Origin: Amoebidium appalachense
Lineage: Eukaryota; Ichthyosporea
Length of the DNA: 64,000 nucleotides
Direction: 5' to 3'
Assembly (NCBI GenBank): GCA_963693365.1
Contig: CAVNZM010000004.1
Coordinates: 11,346,001 to 11,410,000, forward strand
The first letter of the stretch is position 1, and every line of letters begins with the position of its first letter. Shown in pieces: positions 29,110 through 63,472 of the stretch. Below the pieces are notes generated by a model. That model saw nothing but the letters and a program-made list of their open reading frames with translations, was not told the origin of the DNA and made no database searches. Both the position numbers and the translations under genes were made by a program.

Positions 29110-31307
29110 TCAGGCAGCCGTGGGGGGGAAGAAGTCTCCCACATTCTGCAACATTTTTTCCAAAAGAACAGCGGCCCTCCGTGCGTTTCCAAGCTGTGCG
29201 ATATGTGGTAGTCAGCACATGGCACTGTGGTAACTTAACTGCCCCTCCCCCCCCCCCCTCCCCCCCCCTCCCCCCTCCCCCCCCCCCCCCCCCCCCCCCC
29301 CCCAACGCCTGCCCGCCCCCGACCTGCCCCGCTCCTCCCCTCCCCTACCACCACCCACCCACCCACCATATGCAAAACATCACACACAGGCACCTATGTA
29401 CCACCTTTTCCTTCTTCATCAAACACAAACGTGCATGCACCCCCCTTCCCCACAGACTTTTCAACGTAATCAAGCATCCCTACAGAAAGTTGAAACATAA
29501 TTACACAGTGCCTTATAAAAAGAGAGGTGGCCACATGCGAGTGTAGATGAATGTGTTTAACCAGCAGATACATGAACTGAAAAGGATGGGCAGTGGTGGT
29601 GGTTGCACTGAGGAACACTCACCGCTTCGACCGGTGTCTCGTGCTCCGGCCGCATAAGGGTGGGGCCAAAAACAACGGCCAGGTTGCTGATGCCCATCTT
29701 GTTCTCCTCCTCGTTCTTGGTCACCCTTTATTAAAAAAAAAAAAAAAAAAAAAAAAAACCGTTAGTTGGAAACTCCATAACTATGCAGGGGCTAGTTCAG
29801 GGTGGATGAAGTTTGAAACCGAGGAAACGAGAAACTTTGAAAGAAGAGAGACAGAGGGGAAGGGAAAGCGAGAGAGGGGGAGGAGAGGGGGAAGAGGGGG
29901 GAAAAGGGGGGGAGGGGGGAGGGGAGGGGGGAGGGGAGGAAGAGAGGGAGAGATGGGGGGAAAGGGGGGAAGGGGGGAGGGGGGAGGGAGGGGCAGAAAA
30001 AGAGTGTGTGCGTGTGTGTGTATGTGCATTGATACGTACACAAAGAAGTACCTCAGGCTCACAAATGCAAATGCAGCCTTGCCTGCAAGCTTGTTCATTA
30101 TCAGAATTATGACCATGTGTCTGATGCAAAAAAAACTCACAAGAACATGTCGAGGTTCACAATTTCGCTCTGCTTCTCCCCTTCAAAACTCTCTCTCACC
30201 CTTCCTGATTACCCCCTCCCCCGCTCTCCCTACACCTCTCATTATGTCTTGTGTGTACGTGTGTATACATGTGCGCATGGGTGCGTACATCGGTGGGTCG
30301 GTCAGTGAGTGCATGCATGTAATGTGAACGCTTGTAGGACTGCCGGATTTGTATGAGCCTACCTGTCCAGGTGCAGCATGAGAGTGCGGATGGTGGCCAG
30401 GTGGCCTGGTGGCAGCTGGGCAAGAATCCGCTTCAGCCGGGGCAGCGTCTTTGCCAAAGTTGCCCCAAGATTGAACTCGTCTGGAAATATGCACGTGGTC
30501 AATGTGTGGTCATGGCGCCTTTCTATCACATAACCCCCAAGCATTGAACTCATGAAGGAGAATTTGGAAGGGGCCCATGATCTGAAGTTCTTTGAGCATT
30601 AGCGTCATGTCTTTTTTTTTTCCTTTTTCTTTTTTTTTTTCTTTTGCCCGTTTTCGACGTATTCTCGAGATGGCGGGCACGTCTCGTGCATGTTAGCATT
30701 GAAAGTGCATCAGGAAAAGACTGACAAGGCGCCACAGGAAAGGAGCGAATGGCATGGCTTGCTCGGTATCAGCTTTTTTTTTTTTAAAAAAAAAAAAACA
30801 ACAAAAAAAACAACAACACAAGCCCTTCACCAAACAACTGCCAAAACGGACTCACTCAACCCCACAGTCAATAGCCCCCCCCCCCCCCCCCCCCCCCCCT
30901 CCTCCTTCGGAAGCTGTTTCCGAATGTTTCATTTATACAACACCCAACCTACGGTGCCTTACAGTTTCAAAAAAAAAATCTGTTTTCTTCTCACCAAAGT
31001 GATGACGGCACAAGCAGCTCCACTTGGCAACACAAATCGTGCAGGCAGTGCACTGAACTTGTATAGAGGCCACACCACCACACAACATATACTCCATCGT
31101 GCACATGCTTACACCACAGGTACTGGGCCAGGCAGAGCAAAGGGCCCACTTACCAACCAAGGCCATTAGTTGTGGGAAGGCATCGTAGGTGAAAAGTGGC
31201 TCCGGGAGCTCACGGAAGAATAGCTTCAGGGCGCCTGCAAGCACAGCTCACTGTTAGTGCCAGCCCTTTGGGTATTATTGAAGTGCAGGGATGAAGTGGT
31301 GTACAGC

Positions 31308-31353
<46 letters not shown>

Positions 31354-31548
31354 ACCTCTCTCCCCCTCCCTCCCTCTCTCTCTCTTTCTCTCTCTCCCCC
31401 CCCCCCCCCCCCCTCCCTCTTTCTCTCTTCTCTCTCTGTCCCCCTCTCCCCTCAAGACCTCTCTCTCTCTCACTGCCCCCCCTTCCCCCCGTCTCTCTCT
31501 CTCTCTCTCTCTCTCTCTTCTTCTTCTTCTTCTTCTTTCGGGGGGTTT

Positions 31549-31603
<55 letters not shown>

Positions 31604-31790
31604 AGTAGCATCAAGCCCTGCACCATTCCGGGCCACCAGCAATGACCTACACCTATCACAGCACCAAAACACACATACCCGATATGTTGTGGATGCTGGT
31701 CTCCATCTCCAGTAGGTTGTACGGCATACCTGCGCCCAAGTGCTCATTAGAGCCCCCGCCCCCCCCCCCCCCCCCCCCCATCCCCCCATA

Positions 31791-31822
<32 letters not shown>

Positions 31823-32713
31823 ACACACACACACCCAACAAAAGAAAGAAGAGAAGAGAAATGGCACACACCTACAATCCGGGAGTTGGCAGAAATATCA
31901 CAAATTATTCAAGACCCGGCTCCTGGTGGGGAATAGGGGGAGCACGGTGGGTAGGGGAAGGGGGGGGGGGGGGGGGGGGGGGGGAGAGGGAGGCAGTGGA
32001 ACACAAAACAATTGGAAATTTGCATGAGCAACGTTGCAGATGTTTCGTAGGTCACAAAAACAAGCGAAGTATCAAATAGAGCCCATCCTCAAGGAAGAGC
32101 CCATTTACAGGCTGAGAGCATGTGAGAATTGTGTGTGTGTGTTTGACTATGTGTGCGTGTGAGTGCGTGTGGGCGCGCACGCTCCTGGGTGTGTGTGTGT
32201 TTTTGTGGGTGTGTGTGTGTGCGTGTGGATGCACGAAAGTGAGAGACAAAGCCATGGGGAAATGAATAGTGAGAGTAGAGAGAGATGTTGCAGGGGAGAG
32301 GGAGATGGACAGGGAGAGAGAGAGGGCAGGGGGAAGAGAAAAGAGCGAGAGGTGGGAGAGAAAGGAAGGGACCAGGGGAGGGGAGGGGGGACGGGGAGGT
32401 GGAGAGATGGAGCGAGGGAAAGGGTGGGGGGGGGCACAGAGATGCACACACAGAAAGGGGGGGCGGGAGGGGGGGGGGGGAGGCGGAAAGGGAGGGGGGA
32501 CACCAGTAATACTTTTTAAAGAGACAAAGAGAATTGGACACCCCTACTCCCACCCCCACCATCCACACATATACGCACTACATGTTGGTGCACCCTACCC
32601 GTATCGGCAAGCAGACGTATTTTTTGCATCTCGGCCCCAGATGCAGATACTCGGTAGATGCCCGCCTCATCCATACCTGGTAGTCCAACCACCGGTCTTA
32701 AAACCATTCCTTG

Positions 32714-32750
<37 letters not shown>

Positions 32751-33932
32751 ACCCAAGTAACACCCTCTTCTCTTCCAATCCTCTCCAACACCCATTACGT
32801 TCCCCCCAAAGCACCAATCCCATGCAATCTTCAAAAGGTCAACACACAGAAAAACACATACAAGCTGCACACTCATAGGCCCAGGAACTCACACATGCTT
32901 GTAGGCATCCAAAAAACAAGGGCTATAAGGCAACATACAATTTACTACACCTTCCACCTACTGCATATGACTTGTTTAACTAAACAAAAAACGTGAGGGT
33001 TGAAGTCTGAAATACAAGTCATATTAGTCGTAGCCTACCTCGAGAGCCCCCTCCCCCCGCCGCCACCACCACCCAACAAAGCATACACACACACCAACAC
33101 CCGCACCCACCCACCCACCAACACACAACACCCACTCACCAAACCACACCCCCACCCACACGCACACGCACACCCGCACACAGGCACACATCTCAATCAT
33201 AGGAAAAATGCCAAAACCTCCGAAGAAGAAAGGGAAGGCAGAGCAGCAAGGGTGCATACGTACCCTTAATCTCCACAGCATTTATGCACGCCTGCACAAA
33301 GGAGGGCACCTGAAGGCCCTCCCGGTCGCAGATACTCTGCAGCGCGCAGCCGAAATATGGTTCGGCTGCAACAGGCCGATTAGTAAACTTCATTGATTTA
33401 CTCAAAAATTTACGCCATTTATGTTTGCAGGCACAGTTACTTATTATTAAGAAGAAAAACATACATGGCTTCCTGAGGCAGTCACCACTGGCTTACATCA
33501 AAAAGGACAACGCACACAGGGGACACCTGTATGCCCTTAGCCATTCCTACACAGTTCTGCACGGCTGACGAGAAAAGGCGGTGGAGCCGTTTCAGTAGTT
33601 GCGTTGGTGCTGTGTTGGCCGTGGTTGAAAGTGTGTGTGTGTGTTTGGTGGAGAGGGGAGGGGGGAAAGGGGGGGGGGGGGGGGGGGGGGGGGGAGGAAG
33701 GGGGGAGGCGGTTGGCAAAGGTGGGGTGTAAAAGAGAGTGGTAGTGTTGTGGTGGTGGTGGTTTTTTTTTTTTTTTTTTAAAATGGGGGGAGGGGGGTGG
33801 GGGGGGGGGGATGGGCTGGTTTACCTTTCAAGATGCCCTTTTCAATGAGGTTGTGGGGACTTGGCCTAAACGGGAGCCACCTGGCCAGCAACGAGCGGAT
33901 TGCAGCCAACCGGGTACCGGGAGAGGATATCT
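29110..33932 (-). other. RhoGAP domain exons
   Basis: Exons 9-16 encode [89 protein letters not shown] and [19 protein letters not shown], then [13 protein letters not shown] to the stop. The catalytic arginine finger is the Arg in GIYRVS. The LPEPL and NLAVVFGP motifs are the standard RhoGAP signatures. No key residue is missing, so GAP activity is expected. Confidence 0.9.
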
Positions 33933-34907
33933 CTGAGCAGACGGTAATATTAGGCCATGCATTCGCTCATAGTTTTTTCCATTGATTCTCTGGCTTGTGC
34001 ACGGATTCAAGGATACATCGTGTAGACCATTGTTCACGGATGTGCATATATCCTACACCAAGCACCACAGGCTAATTCTCCTGTGTATATATGTAGGAAC
34101 CGCATAAAGTGGCACTAAGTGTCAGTGGGTGACACTACCTCCCCCCCCCCTCTCCCCCCCTCCCACCCCACCACACACGGACACACACGGACACAGACGG
34201 ACACACACACACACACACATACACAGATGCCCATGCCCACGCCCACGCTCTAGCCACGCCGTCCAAACCCACCCACACATGCATGGGGGGCAACGAACCA
34301 CGAACGAATCCAATATACTCACCCCGTGCTGCCCCTTCCGTGAGCGATGTGATCGAACCGGACCTCGTTTTCGGACGAGATCTTTCTCTTTCACCGTCCT
34401 CCACCACCATACCGATCCCAGCGGCATTACTTTGCGTGGAGGCAGATATGCTTCTTGTACTTGACAAACTAACCTGGCCTAATGATTGGGCGGAGGACTG
34501 TTTGCGCATAGTTACAGATTGGCTCGGGGTACTTGAGGGGCGTCTGGGGGAGGACGTGGAAGAACCTGAGGCAGGTGGGTCGGATTGCTGGTGTCTGGTT
34601 TCATCCGATTTTCTCCGGTCTGCTAGAGTTCTGGATGTGATGCTGTTGCTTCTTGCTACATCTGGGTTGTGCAATATGTTAGGGTGGGTGTGTGCGTGGG
34701 ACTGTGGGCGCTCGTGCACCACGACAGAGAGACACACAGAGAGGAGAGTGTGACTTTATGGATGTGTGCCAATGTGTGTGTTAGAGACAAGTACGGAGGG
34801 TAGGGGGGGGGGAGGGGGGAGAAGAGGGAAGAAGAAGAAAGTGGAGGAGCAGGGGGATATTGGTGAACAAAGGTTGAGAACGGTTTTCTGTAACTGTGCT
34901 GTAACTG

Positions 34908-34975
<68 letters not shown>

Positions 34976-35127
34976 CGTGTACGCGTGCATGCATGTGAGT
35001 ACGTGCGTGTGAGTACGTGAGGGTGTGAGTGTGTGCCTGTATGTGTGTGTGTGTGTCTGCGTGTGTGTGTGTGTGTGTGTGTGTGTGGGGGGGGGGGGGG
35101 GGTGTATGCATGTATGTGTGTATGCGC

Positions 35128-35169
<42 letters not shown>

Positions 35170-35833
35170 AGTGTGTGTGTGCGCGCGCACACATGTGGAC
35201 ACCTGGGTGTACGTAGTACTCTGGCGGACATACCAAAAAAGTGTATCGGCATCAACCGAAAGCTTTGCACATAGGGAAGACGATACATAAAACCGGACAA
35301 ACAATCGGGAACACGTGCGTTTTCAAGCACATGCACAGAAACATACACAACAGCAAGCACTGCTGATGCAACCATTCCTACCTGTTAGACTGGTATGTGA
35401 TGTTTTTCTCCCCAGGGGCTTTGTCGGCAGCTCCAAAACCTTCAGCTGCAATAACATGCATGTCAGCCAGCTTCCACCTCACTCCCCCCCCCCCCCCCCC
35501 CCCCCCCACCCCTCCCTCCCCCCGTGGGGCACCCCATCTCCCCATCCTTGCCCTCTCTTCCCGTCCCTAGGGCCTTGCTCCTTGCCCCCATGCAAGTCAC
35601 ATGTCAATTATTTTCCCTAACACCACACTCAGCAAGCAAGCTCCCCGTAGGCGATGCTCCAACTACCACACCACAAAGCATGTCTCTTTCAAAAACAGAT
35701 GCGGGTAGTACGCACCGTATCGAAGGGCACCTGTGCGGCTATGGATGCAGCCTCCAGCCACATCATCAGTCGTTCATGGCTGACTGACTCCAGCAAGAAG
35801 ATGTCCTGGTTGTTCGCTGCACAGAGCATATTA

Positions 35834-35865
<32 letters not shown>

Positions 35866-36821
35866 ACCCCACCCCCCTACACACACCCCCAAACACCCAA
35901 ACACCAGGCCATCCACCGTGTTCTTTTCTCTCACACCAATGTCCCTACTCGCCCTCTCTCTTTGCCAGCTTTCCCTCCAAGGTGTGTGATGAAGATGACA
36001 TATGATTGCATAAATAGATTTCGTTGAAAAGTGGCAAGCTGGTAAGATAGAGGACGAGTGGGAACATGGGGTTGAGAGAAAAGAATGCGATGGAAACCTA
36101 AGGAAGAATGTGTGTGGTATTATTCGGAGTTGTTGCCTGCGCAGGTCGGTTGTGTGGAAAGCAGATCGGATGTGATTGAGAGTAAATGTGAGTGGGTGAG
36201 TGAACCCCAATCCAGATTCCTGCATGCACACAAGTTCATGCTTGCATGTGTGGGCACACGGTGCATGTGTGTGTGTAATGCGTGTGCAGCACACATAGCC
36301 CAAGTGCAGTAAGCGCATCTTGCCATTGTTCACCCTTATGTATTCGTGACGAGAGCACTTCAACCAGAAAGGAAAAGGATAAAAAGCACAGACACGCTGT
36401 CAATAAAAAACTTTGTGCAATCGAAAAAAACGATTTCAGGAGCCAAACTTACGTGAATTGATTTGAAACACATGCAGCCGCTTGGCGTATTGGTGGGCCA
36501 CAGCCACATCACACCCCAACAGCTGGATTTCATCTGTTGCTTTTCCTAGCGACTGTGATGCAGCATTCAGTCAGCATAACTTCATATACCATGGAAAGTT
36601 AAGGGAGGACGAAACAAATGGGGCACCATTCATTAAGCACATGCATATCCACATGTGGATGTCAGAGCAAGCATCGAGAGCACCATACTTTATATTGTTG
36701 CAGCATGGGTACGACTAATATTACAACACCTCGAAACCATCTACCTGGGCATCGCCGTGATGAGAAAGTGGAGATATACACAGCCTTCTCTACGGCATGT
36801 GAAATCTTGACACGGGACACC

Positions 36822-36880
<59 letters not shown>

Positions 36881-38940
36881 TGCAGCCCATTTATCCGTAC
36901 CTTGTGCTTGTAGTCCTTAAAGAAGATCATCTTCTGGTTATATATGATGGCAAACATGATCTGCCACGGATTCCTGCAGTGCACAGTACCCATTGTGTGT
37001 AAGTATCACAACCGGCTACGGACCATAGAAAATTTCCTATATATCAGGCTGAATAAGGCAATAAATTTCTTCCCTTGTGCATTAATTAGTCTCCCTTCCT
37101 CCCCGTCCCCTCCCCCCCCCCCTCCCCCCTCCCCCCCGTCCCCCCTCCCCCCCCCCATCGTCCCTATCAGGATGCGGATTCGCCTTCCCAAACAAAACAG
37201 TAACCATCGATTGGGGTCTGTGGCCCCCGTTCCCCTTTTCTTTTCAGCCTGCCACTTGTCATTCCTTCGTTTCCATTTCGCCCACTCCAAGCAGCCCCCT
37301 TGCTGACTGAGAGCTAAAAGCGGTATGACAGGAGAAACATCGGGGGTGTAAAGAATCACGTGAGTGTAGGGAGGCACAACAGAAGGTGTGTTGTTATGGT
37401 TAAATGGTGTCTGCTCCGAACCATCATTAACGGAAGTGGGGAAGGAGGGAGACAAAAATCGTAAGAGGTCAGCTAGAGGCAGCGAGAGGAGGGGTGGGTT
37501 CTAGAGCAGGGAAGACGGCAAGAAGTGCAAGGTAACGTACATTAACGTTTTGCAAATATGCTAAGACCGGGGTATGCAGCATAAGTAGACCCCTTCCGTA
37601 GAGGGGGGGCAAGTCATCCATAAGGGAATTTAGAGCTTATGGGTGTGTGTGTGTGTGTGTGTGTGTGTTGGGGCGGGGCGGGGGCAGAGGGGGGAGGGGG
37701 GGGGGGGGGGGGAAGGGGGGTTAACAATTTAGAATGTGGTGTGTGGAAGTACGAAAACGAACCCACAAGGCATAACGTACACGCATATACCAACAAGAAA
37801 ACACAAAGTATGCAGCACGAATAGAGCACAACCTCAGGGACAAGGTGTGGGCGGCGGGTGAGGGTGTTGGGGCCTTGGGGGAAGGGGAATTTGGTGTGGT
37901 GGTGGGGGGGGGGGGGGGGAGCACGGGGAGTGGAAAAGGGGTCAGATATAAGATGTCTGTGGGTGTATTGTGGAAAGCACCACTTCGAGGGGTTACTAAG
38001 GTGCCCTGGTACCTTAGTGGTGGCTGGCCGTTGACTAGCACTATCTTTCGGTACAGATAGCCCTCCATGAGACACTCGGACGGTTGTATGCCTTCGGCAT
38101 TCTCCTCAATAGTCTGCAGGGGCTAAAATGAACAGGTCTCTGGTTAGCATGCAGGCTGCCAGAAACACCCCCCCCTCCCCCCCCCTCTCCCCCCCCCCCC
38201 CAACCCACCCACCCACCCCAGTGACTTTTCAGATCCGCAGAAAAACACATGTTTGAGATCTTTCTAAAGCTTTAAACGTTAACAGTCAGATTTGAGAAGC
38301 ACTGCCTACCAGAAAAGCCAACGCAAATGCTCTGCGAAACGGATTCCCCTCCCTCTTCGAACTAGTGCACCCCCCCTCGCTTTTCCCCTCTCCTCCCCCT
38401 CTCCCCCCGCCCCCACCCCCTTCCCCTCCACACACTCCCCCCCCCCCCCCCCCCCCCCCCCCCCACCCCACCCCACCCCACCCCACCACACACACCAGAT
38501 TGACCATTCACACCTCCGCCCCTATTCTCTTGGTTAAAAAACAACAGATGTCTGAAGATCTGAACACTACTTACAGTGGTTTGTATATTCCTACTGCTCG
38601 AGCTATGTATGTGCTTGCGTCTGTTTTAAATTACGACAATTCATAAGCACACTTGAGTGAAAGTGCCTAGTATAGGGTTGTAGTTTATGTGCTACCACAA
38701 GTGTCCAATCTGAAGTCAGCAGAAAGCCGCACCACACCTAGCCTTAAGATGTAAAACACTACAGAGGGAAAATACGAGACATAAGCACATAAAAGAGAAA
38801 TCAGTGGTAATACCATGGCACGGGCTGCCTAGCTGAAAACACATAAAACACAGAACCTCAATCTCATGAATTGGGCATCAGAAAAAGGTCAGTCTGCCTA
38901 CCTGTGCTCCTGACAGTGTGCCCGCATCCAGTGTTGCCAT
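29110..38940 (-). CDS. PH-RhoGAP protein, 16 exons
   Basis: Exons, 5' to 3' on the minus strand: 38902-38940, 38013-38122, 37256-37306, 36901-36973, 36453-36552, 35716-35816, 35382-35445, 34323-34661, 33825-33932, 33264-33365, 32599-32676, 31679-31729, 31154-31234, 30363-30480, 29623-29725, 29110-29193. Every junction keeps phase and the product is 533 residues. It has an N-terminal pleckstrin-homology domain (about 30-155), a Ser/Thr-rich linker and a C-terminal RhoGAP domain (about 320-533), the order seen in animal ARHGAP22/24/25-type proteins. The expected role is membrane-recruited GTP hydrolysis on Rho/Rac/Cdc42 GTPases, controlling actin. The start has G at -3 and G at +4. The gene is complete and intact. 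Which GTPase it acts on cannot be told. Confidence 0.87.
31313..31602. repeat. poly-C, (CT)n and poly-G tracts
   Basis: C-run at 31310-31353, CT-rich block to 31530, T-run then a G-run of about 44 at 31559-31602, all in the intron between exons 12 and 13 of the RhoGAP gene. Confidence 0.95.
34323..34661 (-). other. Ser/Thr-rich linker exon of the RhoGAP gene
   Basis: The largest exon (339 nt) of this gene. It encodes a low-complexity segment rich in Ser, Thr, Arg and Gln ([34 protein letters not shown]), probably disordered and a likely phosphorylation target. Confidence 0.75.
34913..35190. repeat. (TG)n arrays
   Basis: (TG)n at 34913-34973, then variant TG repeats with a G-run at 35087-35102, in the intron between exons 7 and 8 of the RhoGAP gene. 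Confidence 0.95.
35716..38122 (-). other. PH domain exons of the RhoGAP gene
   Basis: Exons 2-6 encode in order [60 protein letters not shown] and [20 protein letters not shown]. This follows the PH fold: the first strand with K/R for phosphoinositide contact, seven strands and a C-terminal helix with the conserved Trp (MMWLEAA). It would bind membrane lipids and recruit the GAP. Confidence 0.8.
36822..36876. repeat. poly-C followed by poly-A
   Basis: About 21 C then about 34 A, in the intron just downstream of exon 4 of the RhoGAP gene. On the gene's strand it reads T-run then G-run. Confidence 0.95.
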
Positions 38941-40180
38941 GGCTGCGTGTCACCCACGAGAGCGCAATATTCGAGGTGCCTATATTTATCTTATTTTAAA
39001 TATCTAAAATATGCATAACCGTTAGCAACGTTAACTGAAGAACTGAAAACCACCCAACATTAGGTGCCTAAAAGGGTAGATCCGTAGCTGGGTTGTGCTT
39101 CGTTGCACTGACGGATCCAAGTCACAAAAAAAAAATATTGTAGTGTCTACAACCCTACTAGACGAAAGGATATATGCTTGCTAATAAGTCAATGCAGACA
39201 TCAGACTAAATAGTGCACATGTAAGCACCTGGGTCTGAACCTTTCCTCTGGTGAGATTCTGTATTTCACACATCACACTTGCAATTTATCACAAAAAATG
39301 GAGCTCAAAGGAGGCCAACGTCGACATAGAAGTCCACCACTTGTCGATATGGTTAACTATTGTCACTATCATAGGGTGGCTAAACTAATAAGCTTATTGT
39401 AACTGTGAAGCACTTGCAAGTGCCCTTTTGCCAGGCTACTCAACATACATACCTCTACACTCTTTGAAGAGACCAGAGGATACGTACACATTTACAACGA
39501 AACGTTACAGGCTGTACTAGGCAAACGCGTTATCACAATCAAGCGAGACCCCCCAAACTTGTAGGAATGCACACACCAGCATTTCCGAATTTTCTTGTTA
39601 AAGGAGAAAAGGCAACGCCAGGGCTAGAAATTACATTTTGGGATTACTGTATTTTGGCACCTGGCGGATCGCCGCCTATTTTTGCCCGGAGATATTTACT
39701 TCCCTGTATCTATCTGATATATATATACCTATCCGGCGCCCCCCGTATGATTCATTGGCAATATCATAATCTTGCGTTTATAATACTACAATATAAAATA
39801 TTCTGTCATAGTATTCCCAATAATTATGTGTGCCTTATGTTTGAGGGCAATTTACTATCACACTGTGTATATTGGCTGCTCCTTTCGAGCCTCACCAAGA
39901 TCGATGCCATCTGTTGAACTAAATTATAAATTTATCTCGTAGATTGAAGGCAAAACAAAATGCAACAAGCCTAGAAAGCAGACAAAATTTGATATTGAGT
40001 GGATAACCTAACATGCATTTATTTTCCAGATGCCTTGTCCGGATATGGACTGGTCATGCGGTATTAATATTGAGATAACCTTTGGCAAATTCCAGTGTTT
40101 TCCCAGGAAAAAACCGAGAGTTCCAGCTTTGGGTGGCAGGGGGAAGTGGGGGAGGAGGGGGAGATGGGGAGGGGGGGGGC

Positions 40181-40221
<41 letters not shown>

Positions 40222-41240
40222 TTCTTTTTATTTGCTTCCCAAACCAGGCTTTACTGGTACTTTCTGAAAATTAACGGTATATTTACTTCCGAAAACAGTG
40301 TAATTTCCTGCCCTGGCCAACGCTTTCTGTTATAAATAGGGGCTTCCTTTTTAATTTTTTATTTGACAAATATGGAAAATAAACCTACGAAAATGGTTTG
40401 TTCTGGATTTCAATCGTTTTTTTGCTACCACATGCTTCTGAAGCATTGCTTCATGAAATGTGGAAGAAAATTAAATAATGATTCTGAATTTCTCTTTACC
40501 TAACAACCTGAAGAGTTTTGGTGATCCATCAACTTGGTATCTGAGTGAGCTTTGATTAGTCTTTTGTCACGGCAAACCGGGCATTATATTTATTCACCAA
40601 ATCACAAATATCCAAAAAATGTGTTGTAATCCAATTAACTCAAAGAAAGGCTAAAAAGACAAATCATTATGCAGATAAATAAATATGTTTGCTCCCAAGT
40701 TGATACCGTGTTAGCCAACTAAAATTCAAGACTCAAATATTTAGCCGCGATCCTTGTGCACTGGCTCGCCGGAGTCGCCGCCCGGGCGGCCCGGTCGAGA
40801 TCACGGATGAAAAGGTCGGATACAACAGCGTCTACGTTTCCAGTCAAAATTTGGCAACTGCATGTAGTAGGCGTTGCCAGCCAGGCAGGTTCACAGGTGT
40901 GTATGATACCTACGCTCATATGCATGGCTCCAAACTTGGGTTTTGAAGTTGGGCCGATCACCATGAGCCCTGCGCTGACGGCGCCATTTTGGAATTTGGA
41001 TGCGGGACGCTGGACTCGGCACTCCCGAGCGCGCGGTGCAGCCTGATCGATATCGATACCTGATACTGAGCCTGAGCCCAACACTATTTAGTTCAATGAG
41101 AGAGTGGGAATTTGACATAGCACACACAGTGCAATATATAATGCGAGTGGTTTAGGGTCACCGTCAAAATGAGACTTGGCTATCTCCATGCTTCTCAGGG
41201 AGCAAGGGCGTGGCAAATGTGAAGGGTGGACACACTACGT
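38941..41240. other. divergent intergenic region between RhoGAP and FANCM genes
   Basis: The two genes are transcribed away from each other from this region. It is mostly unique, rather AT-rich sequence with few simple repeats apart from a G-run at 40177-40216. No exon could be supported. A frame of 116 codons at 39567-39917 (+) has no recognisable features. The G/C-richer stretch 40740-41060 has open frames on both strands but no domain I recognise. Confidence 0.5.
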
Positions 41241-41284
41241 TACGTCATCTTCTTTGTTGGTGACGATTGGTCAATTTTTGGCGC
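41241..41284 (+). promoter_or_regulatory. candidate FANCM promoter elements: CRE-like, CCAAT box, E2F site
   Basis: TACGTCA at 41241-41247, an inverted CCAAT box (ATTGG) at 41266-41270 and TTTGGCGC at 41277-41284, which fits the E2F consensus TTTSSCGC exactly. CCAAT plus E2F is the usual pair at S-phase and DNA-repair promoters. The cluster lies 50 bp before the first possible start codon of the plus-strand gene (41330) and about 375 bp before the preferred one (41660). Confidence 0.5.
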
Positions 41285-41329
41285 GCATTTTCGTATTCAC
41301 TTCGGCTGCCAGCTTGCAACGGGACGGTC

Positions 41330-41504
41330 ATGAAGGCCACGGTGGATGATGGCCTCAAGAACTTACTAATAATAAAGCGAATTCGTGTCACAATAGGTAA
41401 ACTTTTTTTAAAAAATTATTTTTTACTATGATATCTCTAAGAAGTTAGGTCGACTTTTATCTTTTCTATTTTTTTACACCAGAAGTTGTGTGGCGCCAAC
41501 TACG
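41330..41504 (+). other. possible extra 5' coding exons or upstream frame of FANCM
   Basis: ATG at 41330 opens a frame with a good donor at 41396 (ATAG|GTAAAC). An acceptor at 41482 (TTTTTTACACCAG) and a donor at 41504 (ACG|GTAACC) define a second mini-exon of 22 nt. Splicing to an acceptor at 41622 (TTACAAAG) would run in frame into the ATG at 41660, adding about 42 residues that begin MKATVDDGLKNLLIIKRIRV. Alternatively this is a spliced 5' UTR. Confidence 0.35.
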
Positions 41505-41659
41505 GTAACCATTCCTCACTAGTCGTTAACAAAAAAACACGATGCACTCACTTGGTGCACTTGCCATTAATTGGTATATTCCGCACATATAACAGCACCA
41601 TTGCACGCCTCTAGTTACAAAGTTCCCGGGTAACATCATGTTCCACCCAAAACTTCACA

Positions 41660-63472
<21,813 letters not shown>

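Noticed and set aside
30035-30105. Minus-strand [12 protein letters not shown] segment resembling the RhoGAP NKM..NLA motif
   Set aside because: The true motif ([14 protein letters not shown]) is in exon 29623-29725, and inserting this segment would break phase.
31226-31867. Pro- and Gly-rich open frames over 200 codons
   Set aside because: Produced by poly-C and poly-G runs. They overlap real RhoGAP exons in other frames.
33482-33600. Minus-strand [24 protein letters not shown] as a possible RhoGAP exon
   Set aside because: Not needed: exons 33825-33932 and 33264-33365 join in phase and give continuous RhoGAP sequence.
39567-39917. Plus-strand frame of 116 codons between the RhoGAP and FANCM genes
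   Set aside because: No recognisable domain, no convincing flanking signals and a composition like the AT-rich spacer.
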